DNA from: Balanoglossus misakiensis
Taxonomy: Eukaryota > Hemichordata
Direction: 5' to 3'
Length of the DNA stretch: 64,000 nt
NCBI GenBank assembly: GCA_040954595.2
Contig: CM082584.2
Coordinates: 5,952,001-6,016,000, forward strand
The position numbers and the translations under genes were made by a program. Below, one piece after another: positions 1 to 15,200 of this stretch. The stretch's first letter is position 1; each line of letters starts with the position of its first letter. The notes under the pieces were generated by a model. It saw only the letters and a program-made list of their open reading frames with translations. It had not been told where the DNA came from and did not search any database.

Positions 1-189
1 GCCGGCACTAATGTGTGCACTTCATATGTAATCCATAAATCCCAAGAATGGCGGGGAAAATCATTATTCAAATTCAAACATAGGCATTATTATTGAAATA
101 AGTGCGAAGTGCACAAGTTTGTACCGCCGAATTAGATCAAGACAAACCATGTTCAAATGAATGTAAGAAATTCATAACAAGCCTCTCAC

Positions 190-274
190 CTCTCTGTGTC
201 ACGCTATCGGATATTTGCATACACTCAGATATGGTACTCACGCCGCTGTTACTGACATCCAAGTATCTACCAGC
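190..274 (-). CDS. Tentative cytoplasmic-tail exon of the adhesion GPCR
   Basis: An 85-base open stretch between an acceptor (tttacaacaaag) and a donor (G|gtgagagg) reads [20 protein letters not shown] and then ISDSVTQR. It can follow the phase-0 end of exon 960-784 (SASQPQ) and leaves in phase 1, so the tail would continue beyond the left edge. The acceptor pyrimidine tract is weak and the tail of adhesion GPCRs is not conserved. This is an inference from phase and position only. A stop could also be reached by reading through the donor at 783, which would add only a few residues (VNA). Confidence 0.38.
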
Positions 275-3200
275 CTTTGTTGTAAAAAATAAGGTATTGT
301 TATTGTACACTACTTCAATAATATCTTGCATCAGATATATTTCAGCATGGAGAAACGACATTCAGTCACCATTTAACCCTTTTGTAATAATAGACAGAAT
401 TCAACGTTCTTTTCCTGTTCAATGGTATAGTTGAATGGTTCATAAACTCATGATTCACGAAACTGGCCTATTACTTCGAACCCAGTTCAATCACCGAAAC
501 TACGACACCAGCTGTTTAACTGCACACTTGCAACTATCCGTCAGTGGAGCAAGACATGGGAAGCACTACTGTATCTATGACACCATCAGCTGCAATATTC
601 CTGCATAGCAACTCTTACAATTACAACCAAGTGGAAATGGTATATTTCCCGTGTCATATATTGGACGGAAGTGTTCGAAATGGAAACAATTTCGTGTATG
701 GTGATCGACACGGACTAATTCAAGTCATTCCCCAAAATAACGAATTCCACGTACATGGCAACTCTATACCATCATGCATTTACCTGTGGTTGGGATGCAC
801 TTGTGCTGTGCCTTGGATCCGGAGTGGTGGACTGCAGGAAATGTTCCTGGTACTTATTCCGTATGAAGCTCGGCACACGGTTCGATCGTCGAAGCCTCTT
901 TCCGATCTCCTTCTGCACTCGCTCGTTCATAAAACAGTGAAATATGAATATGAACATACCCTGAAAAAAATTGTAAACATATTCAATGAAAATTTCACTT
1001 GGATGTAATTGGATGTATTACATATTTCCTTAAAACAGACAAATACTAAACCTTGCTGTAAAATGAGAATTTCACAATGTTTAATTATGAATTTAAAAAC
1101 ATACATTTATTTACCTGGAAGGCATTGAGAATGGTAAACACGTACGCCATGACCACTGAATCTTCGTTCACAAACATCAAACCGATTATCCACGTGACGC
1201 CAAGAATACAAACCAGTACCACCGCTCCTTTGACCCAAACTCTATTAATAGGTATGCAACAGTCAAAGACATTCTTAAGTGAATTGTTATCAAACGGTTA
1301 GTATTTCGACACGTGCTTTCGCTGTGATCTAAAGATCAGAGCCAAATGCAAGACAGGAAATAATGTTCCGTCAAAAGCATCGTTCTTCGTACAAACGGAA
1401 CACATCTAACATCACACACATTGCCTTCATTGAGTTATGTGAAATGGACCTTATGTCATTTATGTCAAACTTTGACAAAGTGAAAACTGGGTGCTGACAA
1501 GCGAGAGGTATTTGCAAAGGCAATCACCGAATATTTGCATAAAGAGGGTATGTTTTGACCTACTTTGCTTTTGTCACGGGGTCCTCTTCGCGCTTGACCG
1601 GCAGAGAGCGGTGTGAATACGCAACACGTAATGCCATGCATAAAAACACCAAGTTAACCTGTGGGAATAATTTGACACGAAGAATTGTACAAATATGAGC
1701 GAAGGTTGAATACGTACAGTGTCACTTCCGTCACTTAAAATGCTGAACCCATGAAGCTGAAAAACCTTGCAGCGTTTTTGGAGTAATGAAAACATAAAAA
1801 CTTTGCATCTTCGTGTTTGTGCATATCAGGTGGTGAATGTCAGGCATATCCTATCTCTTTAAGCAAGACATTCATTTCAACTGAAACGTTCTGGGAAATG
1901 TGTAAGCAAAATTAACTCCCACAAACAACACACAAGTATCACTTACAGCAGCAATGGCAGTCACGGGTCCAACAAAACTCCATATCAGTCCCGTCTCTGT
2001 TTTCAGCCAACAGCTGATGAGAGATGAAAGTTCATGTATACAATGTCAGATATCCCTTAGTACTTGTATATGAAGTTGTTCTGATGAACGGAAATTCGAC
2101 TCATTCAATTATTTATCATGTGTTTCTGGTCAATTACTAAAATGTGAAGGCAGTTTATACTCACTGGAACTCATTACCATATCCATCGTGACGTATGCCA
2201 GCTGATATGCCGACGATTACCGCGGGTATACCTACCAAAGGAACAGTCACTCTTATCATTACGGGGTCGATGATGAAGTATTTCACATGAACGAACTACC
2301 CCCAACCCATAACTTCAGAACATTTAATTAAAGATCTGCATGTACTTGTGGTCAACATAAAGTGGTACCAATGTCAACCGTCATTTTCACTCGCAAAAAT
2401 ACAAATTCGGTTTTACATCGACAAAAAGTTTCTGCTAGTTAATGTAACATGCGGTGTATGTCTTGCATTCAACAAGACTATACTATGGTTTCATTTCAGC
2501 TATGGCTACAAATGTTTATCTGGTTGGCCGATCTCGTTTCTCATATATACCTTATCAAACATTACGACCTGAACGGCATATCACGATGCCGTATAATGTC
2601 GCCTATTGTTTGTACGGAAATGAAAAGCTGTCAAATCATCAAGACACGTTCACTGATATTGTTGTCGTATGATATATAGCGTACAAGATAACTCACCATA
2701 ACCAGCAAGGTAATACAAGTAGATTCGTGATTTCTCCTGTGCAAACACTCGCACCAACATAATGTAGAGCTGGATGCCTTCTAAGCACATCCACGAAAAC
2801 GACGCCAGGAAGAAGTAATGCATGAAACCCGCCATGACAGAACACGCAATCTGCAATCAAGAAATTTTACACGTCAGTTTGGACATTCCATAGATTACTA
2901 ATCCTGTATATTATTTAACAGTGTTATGTCGTTAACCACCGCTAAATGGATTCTAGACTGAGATTTCAAAATATGAAGAATTGCAGCCATCTATTTCTCG
3001 TGGCTGTTAGCGATATGCTTTCATGAAAGACATACGTTATTTATATTATTCTGCCTTTATGGATCATTATTCAAGCGTTCTTTGTGATTCACCATTATTC
3101 AGCATTATTGCACATGACATAAAACATCAATACTTTGATGGTGTATGACATATAAATGCGAAAAGCATGTCACTCAAATTTCGAATGTTGTAAAGCTAGA

Positions 3201-6200
3201 AATATGGGAGACTGTACAGCTCCATAACCTAGTGGATAAATAGTTTCAGTATGCACTGCCAGATAATATGATTTTAACACACAACGCGCAATTCCCGCAG
3301 TTGTGCCAAGAGATAGCTTCCATCTCGTCTGTGTCCTTAGATTTTGCTCAGACAAGTAATAAATTCAAAGTTGGGGAAGCTGTGATATTATGTGGAAAAG
3401 TTTGCTTATGCTAATTATTGTTTAGATGACTATAACACGAAATCAACTGTGAGCATGGGTGAAAATGAATGTTTCAGTTTGAGAATTTACAACATGCTAT
3501 TCTACAAACCTATATCGGCAATATAGTTACTGTAACATGGCGGTGTACACAGCACATAGCGTACCTTGTTTTCCGTTCTTCCTATACCAACGATAAAGAG
3601 TGTCTCGGCGACAAGCAGACACAAACACAGGTTTCTGTGAATGGTATTACGAACACAGAACAGGGACCTGCGCAAGAGACGACGGAGACGATCAGCATGT
3701 ACAATGTGGGCAAGTATACCTATCTTAGTTACATCACTATAAAGAGAAGTCAGGTTCTTATTCACTCTATCGAACCCAGCTACAATAATTGTAGCCTTTG
3801 TGGGCTGGTTTGATCGCGCTGATGGCCACCTAAGCACAATCAAACCAGCCACCAAGGCTACAGTTATTGCAGCTATACACACACCAAGTCTTAGTGCCGT
3901 GTGGCACATAATCATTGTGCACTAACATCAAGTTAAGTGACCGGCCAACAGGTGGTAATCAAGGTCTACGCGTTGAGTGAGCTTAGCGACGTACGGGTCT
4001 TTGCCAGTGTAAAGTAGGGACCATGACCCAATTCATCCGTTGTTGTTTTTTACATATATTTTGTTTATAGCCTTACCTGAATGCAGAAAACACTATGACA
4101 CAGATTACCAGGCAGATAATGGAGACAATGCAGCCCACGTAGGTGATAACGGTCAGAGCGGTGTTGTGACTCTCTGAAAGCTGATTTGAAATGACAGATA
4201 TCAATGTTTTAATGTAGGCTACGACTCCGCTGGCCGCCATAAAATGAGCGATCACGCTACAAATCTCATGTCTGGAGAAAGCTTTGTATGCCACGAGAAG
4301 CTGAGATAAAAGTTTTGTTATCAAATATTTTAAAGGTCGCCGTGATTTATTGTCCTTGACGTTATCATGTCAATGCCTTGTTGGTTGAAGTCATGAAACG
4401 ATAGATACATAAAGAATGTCAGGAGACTCACTGATGGATGAAACACACCATGAATCATTACACAAAACGTTACATGCGCTGAATTCTACTTACAACACAC
4501 TTTACACAGCTGGGACCGTGAACATTGTGTGTACTCCGGTGTTTCAAAGTATTGTACCGGGGTGATCGTAGACTTACATGTACATTATATATATAGGCAG
4601 CTCAGTACTTGGTGTTTACAGCATAGAGTACTACAATGTGCCAGCAACTAAATACAACGAACAGGACTACACCTCCTATAGTAACGTGGCCAGTTTATCA
4701 TCCTAGCTATGATAGTCAGGAGTGTATTTTTTATATTCCTGACAAAGATTATCGTACTCTCCTGTACCAGCTAAATGTGGATTACTCATCATGATGCAAC
4801 CACTAGCTAATTACCGTTGGATTCTTCAAACCAGTGACTTTTGTGGCCAGTAATTTTAATGTTTTTTGCTTTCTTTCAATACCCACCTTTGTTCCTTGAA
4901 CATCCATCAACACAGCGAAGTTAGTGAGGTGACTGCATGCACATTCTGTGTGTGTCGCATTACTGGTAATGCTGCGGCATCCTTCTGTCGACCACTGCCC
5001 TTGCTTTGTCCTGTGTTAGAAGATGACGGGTGATAGTCACGCATGATATGAAGGCGGGGTTCTACTCTAAATTGAAAATATTGCCATTTTTCTGATTTAT
5101 ATACTAATAAATACTGTATATCTATCAACCGAAGAGTTGTGGAACAGAACAGGTCAAAGTGAAGCGACGGAGGAACATGTCGGCGGGACAAAAAAAACTG
5201 TGACCATTAACCACTAAACATCATCGCAGATGTGTGTTTGTCATATCGGCAAATATTGGAATGATTGCAATCGCAATGTAATGTGCGTATTAGATAATAA
5301 AAACAAAGGGTAGTAGGCATAACCCAGCTGGTACACAGTAAAGGGCATAGGTGGTTATGATTGTGCTTTTACCTTTGTGAATACTTCCAGAAAGCACAAG
5401 TCGCATTTTCCACGTTGTCTGTCTGAAATGTATAGAAAGATAACCTCTGTCAGTTTGCGAATATGGCCCACTCTATGTGACAAAACTATTATAGAAACTA
5501 CAGACAGTGCCGCGAGAATGACATCAGAATATGTATTTGTCGAAAATTGTGAATTGCAAAGATATTAATCTGCAGGATTCTGATAACGATTGCAATGAAA
5601 TTGCCGACATATGGAAACCGATCCATATCAACAACTTATTCCATAAAACCTTATTACACAGTATCTCCAATCACCTACTAACGTATGTGCACACGTGGCC
5701 ACGTACCAGTAAATGTTTTAAGATAAAAACGACTTCTTCGCCCAAGACTTTGTATGACATGTCATTGATTGAGGCGGCGATAACCATTGAATTGACTACT
5801 TTTGACGAGGCTTCTGGTTCATCCTCATCTGCCATTTTGCCTTCCGAGTTCAATAGACTGCCTAAATTTTTGTAGGCTATGAAAACGACTCTAGCTGGGG
5901 CTGAAATACAAAAATAATATTACACGACGTTGTACTGAATGCCGCTTAGAATGTATTGTGAATTAACACAAAGACCATTTTTCAAGAAATGATAATAGAT
6001 TGATCATATACAATAAATATTACATGGTCGCTTAATGAACAAATTTCCCATTAACGAATTTATTTTATACGCTTTAATACTTTATTACATGGGATATCAT
6101 TCATTGGGAAATATTGCGATTTTAGTAAAATCAGAAGGTTTTGATAAATCGTTTCCATCGATCAGAAATTCATCCGATATATTTTCGTTTCCAATATACT

Positions 6201-9200
6201 TTCGCATCAATTAACTTGTCTGATAATATTAGTACATGGATGAAAATCGCAGTCAACTAAATTAATCAAACATTCCCTTCATCCTCTTTTAAATTTTTGA
6301 TGAATGGCATAATTTTTTTCTAGGTTACAGAAAAACAGATTTTGGCAAACACGTCACGCAGATAATATCGTGCAACTGTCAGAAAGATAGATGTTTCGAG
6401 AACTTACCAGATTCATTGGAGTTCTGACGCAGAGCAGAAGTTGGTAAAGTGATAGCGCCCTCACCCACGGGCGATTCATCAGAGCCGTCGCCTCTGAATT
6501 CGAAATGGACATCTTCGCTATTTCCATCGCCCGGCTTCCACAGTAATGCCTCAAGAACTGAAGCGATGTAAATATAGAAACATTCATGCTCGGTTCAAAG
6601 AAAGAATTCAAATAATAGCAAATCAAACCGGTATCAGAGACTCACCTATATTTGGCTTTTCTATGGTGACGGTGTCTTCGTTTTCTAGTTGCTCGGTTAA
6701 CATCAATGCACTGGACTCGACACTATGGGTCAGCAACGTTGCCGAGGTTGCCTGTCCCTGTTATGCACAGATGCATACATCAAAGAAAGTAATGTTAGTA
6801 ACACATTGCATTCGTGGGTTTCAACATCATGTTTGATCCATTTCCGATAAAAGTTAACAAAAATGCCTCTTTGCTATAACGTGATCGATTTCAATAAATT
6901 TGGAAATTGACGTATATATCACGTGATCTTCTTAAAGACAATTAAGTGACTTGGGCAGTCGGAGGATGTATAAAACACATAGCGACTTGTGATGTGATAA
7001 TGACTGATTTCTTACCTCAGGGATATTCGACCACTCCCCAATATTGGCGTCTTTCAGTAAGTTACTTCCAACACTGACAATCTCCTGCGAAGCAAATAAA
7101 TACATTGGGAAACAATAGTAAAACACTTTCAAAACGAGTATACATTCAGACAGAAGTGCATTCTCCCTTGTTATACAACTTAAATCGGTCAAACGTGCAC
7201 CAAAAATACAAAGAATCCTGATTGTCTATACCTCAGTGAAGTTTTTAGTACTCCTTTCCTTTTCATCTTCGTTCATACCCATCAGCTGCGAAGCTTGAAG
7301 ATCGACCAAGTTCTCCACGACGTCAACGGTTTCTATGATATCTCTGCTGCTTATGGACGTATCCTTGTCCGTGTTCTTTTCCACGCCGGCCGCAATTTCT
7401 GGCGCCGGAATATTATCTTCGATCTGAAAGATGGGGAATCATGGAACGGAACTGATTTCGTTTGCCATGCTCGGCGCGTGTTTTTATCATCCGCGGCCCC
7501 TAAGAAAGTACCGATTTCATCAGTGCGCTAAAACCACAAGGAGATAACTTGATATCAAAAGCCTGTATGAATCTGTGATCAGTTTGACTGTCTGAGAAAT
7601 AAGCCTTGTTGCAGGAGCCGAAAAAAATTGCCAGAGTCCAGGGCTGAGGCCTGAACAGTTCTGATAGTACGTGAGTGTATGATGTGGTGTAGTTTCTACA
7701 TGTGCCCGCCAAATAATTTAATGTCTTTGGACGGGAGGTATCGTTGGCAAATTTACAGGGAATGTTACAGGGTGTGTAAATTCAGTATACATTCGTGTGT
7801 GTGTGCCATGTTTTGATACAGAAATTAGACAGACCACAGTTACCACGCATACCTTTGTCCACGCACAATGATCATATAGATACAAATACCGTTTATACAG
7901 TAATTACGGCAAGCCCAGCAACACCCCCATGTATACTCAGCATGATTGTAAACACCAGTGTTCCCACTGGTGTTTATAGACACGGGTTAGCAAATTAGTC
8001 ACAGCAATGTGCCTAAAGCCTTTATTGACGCAGACCTGTATTGTTCAGATCTCATACAGCCTGAGGAGCGATTCCTTACACCACAAACAGATATACAAAC
8101 GTACTGCTGCGATGCGTATCCACTCAGGGCTTAATCAAGTCTTCTATACAATTTTTGACATCGAGGGCAATTAATTTAATTTCGTTTGAGCGCCCAAAAC
8201 TAATTAAGATATATGTATCTTGTCAAAGCGAATTTGGACTGTGTTTTCTTACCATTTCATTGGCTCTGTTTATCCATGCAGAAATACATCGCGAATAATC
8301 CGGTCCTGTGGGGTCCCATTGATGTTCATCAACTAAGCAGTTCCAATAGACAATACCTGAAATAGAAAATTGTAATGTTATGTTTCCATAGTGACAACAT
8401 TTGTAAAGAAAAGTAAATTTCACGGTCGCGGCATCAAACATTAATTATCGCTTGTAATTTAGAGAACTGGCAATCGACGCGCGTCATTAATTTGTTCCCC
8501 GAACTCTCAATATCATTAGTGTCACGGTGACCTCGACGTTTTGTCCTAGATGGTGGTCACGTAAAATCGAAATTTAATAGCAGTCGTCAAGGGGATGATT
8601 GTGTTCGGCTCAGAAAATGCCCACGCAAGAAGCCATACCGCCACAGGGGAAGCCACATATGCATGTCCACTAACCACACAAACAAACGAAGCAGGCTAAC
8701 AGCGAGAGCAGGCCTCACCATCACTCCACTTCAAATCGACACACGTCAGGGCATTGTAACAACCGAACAAAACACGTTGGAATTCAGCAGCGTTACGCAC
8801 CTGCGCACTCATCAGACATCCGTTGATATTTTTTCGCCGCAAGGCAATCTAGTTGCTATACACAAACGGCAGATCTTTCATTTGGTTTGAATAAGAGCCA
8901 ACTTTCCAAGAAGATCTAAACTTTCTAAACCCCAAAAGATCCTGCAGATGTTGTCCGTTCTTTACACAACTCGATGATTCAATCACTTGATAGAATAGCA
9001 CAGAAGTATCATATCATTCGCAGACTTGTAATTAATGGCGCCACGCGGTTCGTTAAATCATACCCACTGGCGTCATGTTAAAAATCCTATATCTCTGTAA
9101 ACTTCAAAGTTACAGAGATAGGGGCTGATATTGCATGTAAGCCCCCAAGCTCTCGTCTTCACACTAGGGATGTGTGAGAAACAACAGCACTGATACGGCT

Positions 9201-12200
9201 TGGAGTCAAATGACGCATTGGTCCCCGTATAACGAGGTTCATTACCCCTAATTGGCACCTAAGCTCGAAGTTCAATTTGTGATTAGAGTCCACGTTTACG
9301 TTTGATGTGAAGCCGTACCGGCAATTGCATTATTCACTTCTGGTCACAACATGTCTAGGGACATGTCATGATTCTGGCAAGGAGAGGGGCAGTCGTCCTG
9401 CTATAAACTTTGCAGATTAAATATTAACACTGAATAATTTACCTATGGCCCGTTTTCGTGTTAATGGTCTTATTTTTTGCTTTTGTTTCACATGTGTGAC
9501 GTTTGGTGTTGCCTGTGAGTTACTGATAGTATTATCTTTTTTTTTTTTTGCATAATTCTTCTCGCATACAGTAGTATTGGCTTGAGGGAAATCCAAATAC
9601 TTGTACATTGAAGTGTAAACTGATACGGTCGGCTAGAGTTTCCATGGGAAGGCACTCAGATGCCGTATACAAATTGATTGGCATATGAGCGATAAGGTAC
9701 TTGAAGCACTCATATATGCTACTTCACAAACCACGCGTGTCGCGTGAAAGTTAGCGTAGCGATCAGATATTGTAATCTGTAGACGTGCCTTCTTTGCCGT
9801 CAGGACAGACAGCAGCTGCCGCTTGTCCCACTAGCGTCCTCTGCCATACAATTCCATCTCTCGTAGTAGACTCGCAATACACAGGGGACCGTATCTCGGG
9901 AAATCCGACGGGAGCCGGGTACCAGTCTTGCGTTGGAACTGTCAAATTTGCGAAAGAAATAGAAGTCAGTTTGTAAGAACAACATTCTTGGAATCAGCAA
10001 GATAATATGAAACTGGAACATACATGTAGTAAATACATTTGATTTTTTTTCGGGTGGCAATATTTATAAAAAATGTCCCGGAAGGTTCCATTGAGTAAGT
10101 TACCTTGATTGGTACACCTATATCTGACTTCGAGGTATTTGTATGCCCCTGTGCAAGGGTCACCAAAGTGAATGTTATCAGCTGATAGACGACAACTCTC
10201 TTTACCATTGCACCTGTCGGAAAAAAAACACCAGAAAGATTACAAAGGGTACGGTGAAAATAAACGTACCATGCCTTGACCAAGAGGCGAAAACAAAACA
10301 TAATTTGCTCAACAACCGAATCACTGTTATATCGTGGCTATGTAGAAACCGCACACTGACAACTTACAGTCAACTGACAACTTATTGTATATTTTTGGAA
10401 TCTCGTTTGTGAGGAAATCGATTATTTTGGAGACGGTTGACATGCAACTAAACGAAATAGAAACCGAAATCACTCCACTCACCATTCTGAAACCACAGCG
10501 AGTGACGTCACTGAGCGACACTGGTTGGCAGGCGTGCCCAGAACGCTTGTACAGATGCTGTCGTTCATTCTCCCGTAGTTCGCATATTCTATGAATATAT
10601 ACGGGTTGTCCGAATTGGATGAACAGCTTATTTCCTGGCCACGGTCTCGCTCGCATTCAATGGTAGGTAACGCATTTGGCTCTGAGATAAACAAAATAAA
10701 GACAATATAAGATTTCTCTCGACAAGATTGGATTCCACGCATTTCGCTCTCGGGGGCTTTGGGTATGTATTTTTTATGGAGGCCTCCATTTTCGAGTTGC
10801 AACTATTTAATTATTCATTTATTCGACCAGTTCTGCGACAGTGTTTGATAACAAGTTGAAATTCACCCCCTCGATAGGCACGATTACGTGAGACATGCAA
10901 GACATGCAAATAGAGCGAAAGGGGTTCCGCCGTACAGTGTACGGTAGATGTTATACTTTGCGCAATTCCTTTAGTGAGCTCCTTCGGAATACAGAGTAAA
11001 CCGCAAATGGGACCTAACACACGTTCAATCAGGTAATGACATAAGCTAACAGCTAAGTACGAAATCGGAGCACAAAATGGAGACAGATGAGAAAAAGCCA
11101 CCCCCTTTCCTGTGCACATTCATGAGAGTAATGAACAAAACTTCTTTAGAAACCCCAGCGACGCGTACAGCCATTAACTCCTATCCGGTTGACAAGATTT
11201 TGAAAGACGTGCAATATCAATTGCGAAGTCGCACGAGGAGTGTTCCCCTCGGGGTATTTTTACAAACTGGCTGTGTTCAGAAATTGGTGCATCATGGGAA
11301 GGTCGAAGGTGTAGGACACTTGATTTCACATCACATCGAGAGTTGAGCTTTAGGTTAACACTTGATGTGCTCATTTACCGTGTTCAATAACCACAACACG
11401 CGACCGTGAAATGACCGAACCGAACAAGCCAACGACCACAAGTGCCTTGTAGAAGTAAATGATAATGAAGAGAATCAAATAGTCAAGGGATTAAAATTTC
11501 ATCTCGCGGTGAATGGAGGTGTCATCAAACGTACTGAGCCGTATAAAATAGCAATTCTGGTGTAATTGCTTAACTGGGTTTTCTGCATGCCACCTGACAG
11601 TCAAACATGCGCCGAGAGACATGGGCCCTTGGTGAAACTTCATTTCCCAACTCTATGGAGTAGAATGCAGTGTTTTAATCAGTCAATTGTCTGCCATATA
11701 GGCGATACGGTTTTCATAACAAGCAATGTCTTCCCAGCGAATTAAGCGACAAACACATCCATCGAACCTCTCTTAATCTGTCGCAACTCAGATTAACTAA
11801 ACTCGTCAATGAACTGCTATATAGTCAACCTGATGACGAAAGTCGACGGTGTTTGCAAACAAATTAGTTACAGGATATGAACGACACAAACCGCAGCTGC
11901 TGCAGGTCTTTGAACAATGTTTCAATAGACATTTCTTGGAGCTTAAAAGTGACAGATGGATATGAATGGGACATGTTCTGGGTATTATGAATGAGGCGTT
12001 GAATGCAGAGCCAAACTGTGACTATCAAAGGCATACGTCACATAAATCGGGGACATGCTGACAGATTTAGGCCTAATGGACGTTGGAAACAGTTTTCTAC
12101 TATAACTTTCTATAAGTGAAACACCGTGTGTGACGTCATTTAGCGCTGATCTTCAATGAGTAACTGGATTCCGTAAATCTGCTGATAATAGCAAAAATGC

Positions 12201-15200
12201 ATCGAAGTTATTGTGATTATTATGTGCAATTAAGTTACCCGTATTTATTTTATCAGAAACACAGTTAAACCACAGACAATTCTAAGGGGTCCTGTTGGTG
12301 ATACATACCGCGACATTCGTGAACGACCTCGGCATATTTCGTCGTTTCCGGGCAAACATCGGACGTGTAGCCCATCGTTGGACGAGACACGCCGAAGGAG
12401 CATTCCTGTCGTCCCTCGCAGAACACCGACACCGCCAGCTTGGCTCGGCTGCCGTCGAATCTGCAGTCAGACCCGGTGTTGTCGAGAGCGCCGGCAGAGC
12501 AGATTGTAGCGTCGTGGTGCCAGCGGCCGTACTGGGCAGACAGCACGTGGATCTGACTCAGCTCGGCGTCCCCGGTTTCTTCGGACGTCGTCGGACAGCG
12601 AAGTGTCATGACGTCATCATCGCACGCACGAGTGCGGTACGGCTCGGCCACTGCGTGAGCACAAATGAAACAAAAATAATAGAAAGTTATTGATTTAGGC
12701 TCAACTTGGAGTAAAAGCACAGCGAGACGCCAGCACGCATATAAATAGACAAAATCCAATACTGTTTTCGACAAGATCAATTTTTGAGATGGATGTGTTT
12801 ACAAAATACATTACAGAATCGTCCAGGCTAATGCTAACAGAAGCTATCTATATTCCGATAAATCGCTAAACAATTAGACGAAAGAAGAAACAAACTATCT
12901 CAAGAGTTTGTGTCAATTTATTTATACTACAAACTAAACTATGATTTCGTGTCAGTTCTTCGTATAATATGATTTGCGCGAACCCAGTGGCATCAAGACC
13001 ATGTATCATTTGTCTTTCCACAGATCAGTGGAACAGAATTCACGATCAATCATTATGATACAAAGCTGACATTTAATGATTCTTTTGATGAATTTGAATC
13101 TATTAATTACATTACACACCGGTCTGTTTGGTTTCGCAATTGTATCCGTGAAATCCAGGGAGGCAGAGACATTCATATGTTCTGTCTGTGCCGAGAGAAA
13201 AGAATGAAAGTCAAGTAAGTTGTTTTATCAGATCACATGAACTCAAAGATGATGCGTTTGTCGGTTTTGTGAGCGTGGCCATAATGTCGAGATGGACAGA
13301 TGGCAAGTTGCCGAGTCGCTCAACTGATGCCGTTCCGTGAACCTGTTACTTTGAAGTACACACAGAGAGATGTTCGCTATCAGGCCTGGGTGATGATTAA
13401 TCGTCAAGGGAAATGTTTTCGCGTATATGTTATTACAGTTTGTCTGTCGCGTCTTTTCGTGTCGTGTCATGTCTTATCATATCATGTCATGCGATGTGTT
13501 GTATTGTATTGTGCTGTGCTTTGATGTTATGCTGGACGTGATCTTCGAAATGGCCTCCTTTAGCACCCTGTACAGAGAGAGAGTCTAATTAGTCTCTATG
13601 TATGAACTACTGTATACAACAGACATGGCCACAGTTCTTCGACGAAGCGTATTGTTCATGAGTGCATGTCAGATAGATAGCACACCTTGCATTAAATGTT
13701 GCATCGGAAATTCACAGATGAAATACTTCTCATCGCTGCAGCGACTGGCTCTCCACTTGAAGTCATAGTCCTCTAAGTACTGCGTATTCAACTCAAGGCA
13801 GTCTTGCAGGCGTTGATTTCCTCGGCCGCTTGATGACCTCGGCGCCCAGCTCGTTATCTGTCTGTCAGATCCTGCCCAGACCCATAAGCCCTCCCTGGAA
13901 ATGTCGTTCCCTCCCGTCCAAAATCCTGTGGTTTTCTCGTCGGTGGAGCCTAGAATACACAGAAAAGAAAACACCAAATTGCTTGTTAACAATGTTTGAT
14001 GCTATATGGTGGAGTTGACAATTTTTTTGATCGCTTCAGGAGCGAAAATTGCCCGACTACTCTATTAGCATACATGTAGTTTCCCCGCCACATGAGTCTG
14101 TTAACACATATTCAATATATTAATTTAATTCTGCCCCGCAGGTTAAAAATGACTTGCCAGTTTGTGAATTTCAAAAATAATTTCTAGCAGATTAAATGCA
14201 CTGGTGATGAGGATCAGGCATAGGTAATCAATGTCATAACGAAAATAAATTTTCTGGCTACAGACCAGTTAGGCTGGCGTAAAACATCTGATGAGCGCGT
14301 CAAACAACGCAAAATCGAAGGAAATGACTCGAATTATAAATCATGATGCCGGTGCTTAAATTTATTCTTAAGTAACCCTAATCAGTCGAGTAATCCCATG
14401 GGATATAATGTAAGCACACTAAAGGTCACACCTGAAGGTCGTTAATTAAATATCTGAGACGACAGATCCCGGTGACTTACCGTATAACTCGTGATTTATT
14501 ATGTAAGACTTGACTGCGTCCATTTCTGCTCCGGTTTCCAGCGCCACTAGGCTGGCCGACATGTTGTAGCAGGCCAGGTTGGCTTCGTGCCAGTTGGCCA
14601 GTGTCCTCACAAATTCCAAGCACGAGTCGCCGCTGCACATCACAGGATTTTTGTAACCGTGTGCTGTCAGTTAAAATGAGTGTCGCTTAGAGGAAACTAC
14701 GAGTCTTTGCCAATTTAGCATTTGTCTGTCCGAACTACAGTTTCCTGATTGACTGTGTGTATGTGTGTGTGTGTGCGTTCGTGCGCGTGTAATACACGCC
14801 TTTCCCTCATTGTAACATAATTAATGACTTAGACATATAATAAAAAAAATGTTAGTTCAGATTGTGGAATGAAGTTGTCACACCCATATATGTGTCGATG
14901 ACTAAGAATATTTCGAGATATGTTTCTGTCATACACCTTCCACAAAGTTAAATGCCAACTAGTTAATTTACCTGGTGTTTGAGTGGCTAATTTCCGCTCG
15001 AGAGACTCGACTGAAGACAATTTCAGCGACATGTATGCACTCATCTGAAATGTCTTTGGGTCATTCTACGATTACCATTATAAATCATCAAAATTACTCT
15101 TTTAATCTTAATTGATTTCTCATATATGTTAGTACATTAATCACGTAAGCACAGTAAAACGATTTAGGGAACGATAATTCACGTTTGGAAGTGATGTTTC

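Noticed and set aside
9763-9945. Reading the HRM exon straight through as TSTDYNI at its 3' end
   Set aside because: It breaks the HRM pattern; the next exon supplies the expected GIVYWNC directly after KEG.
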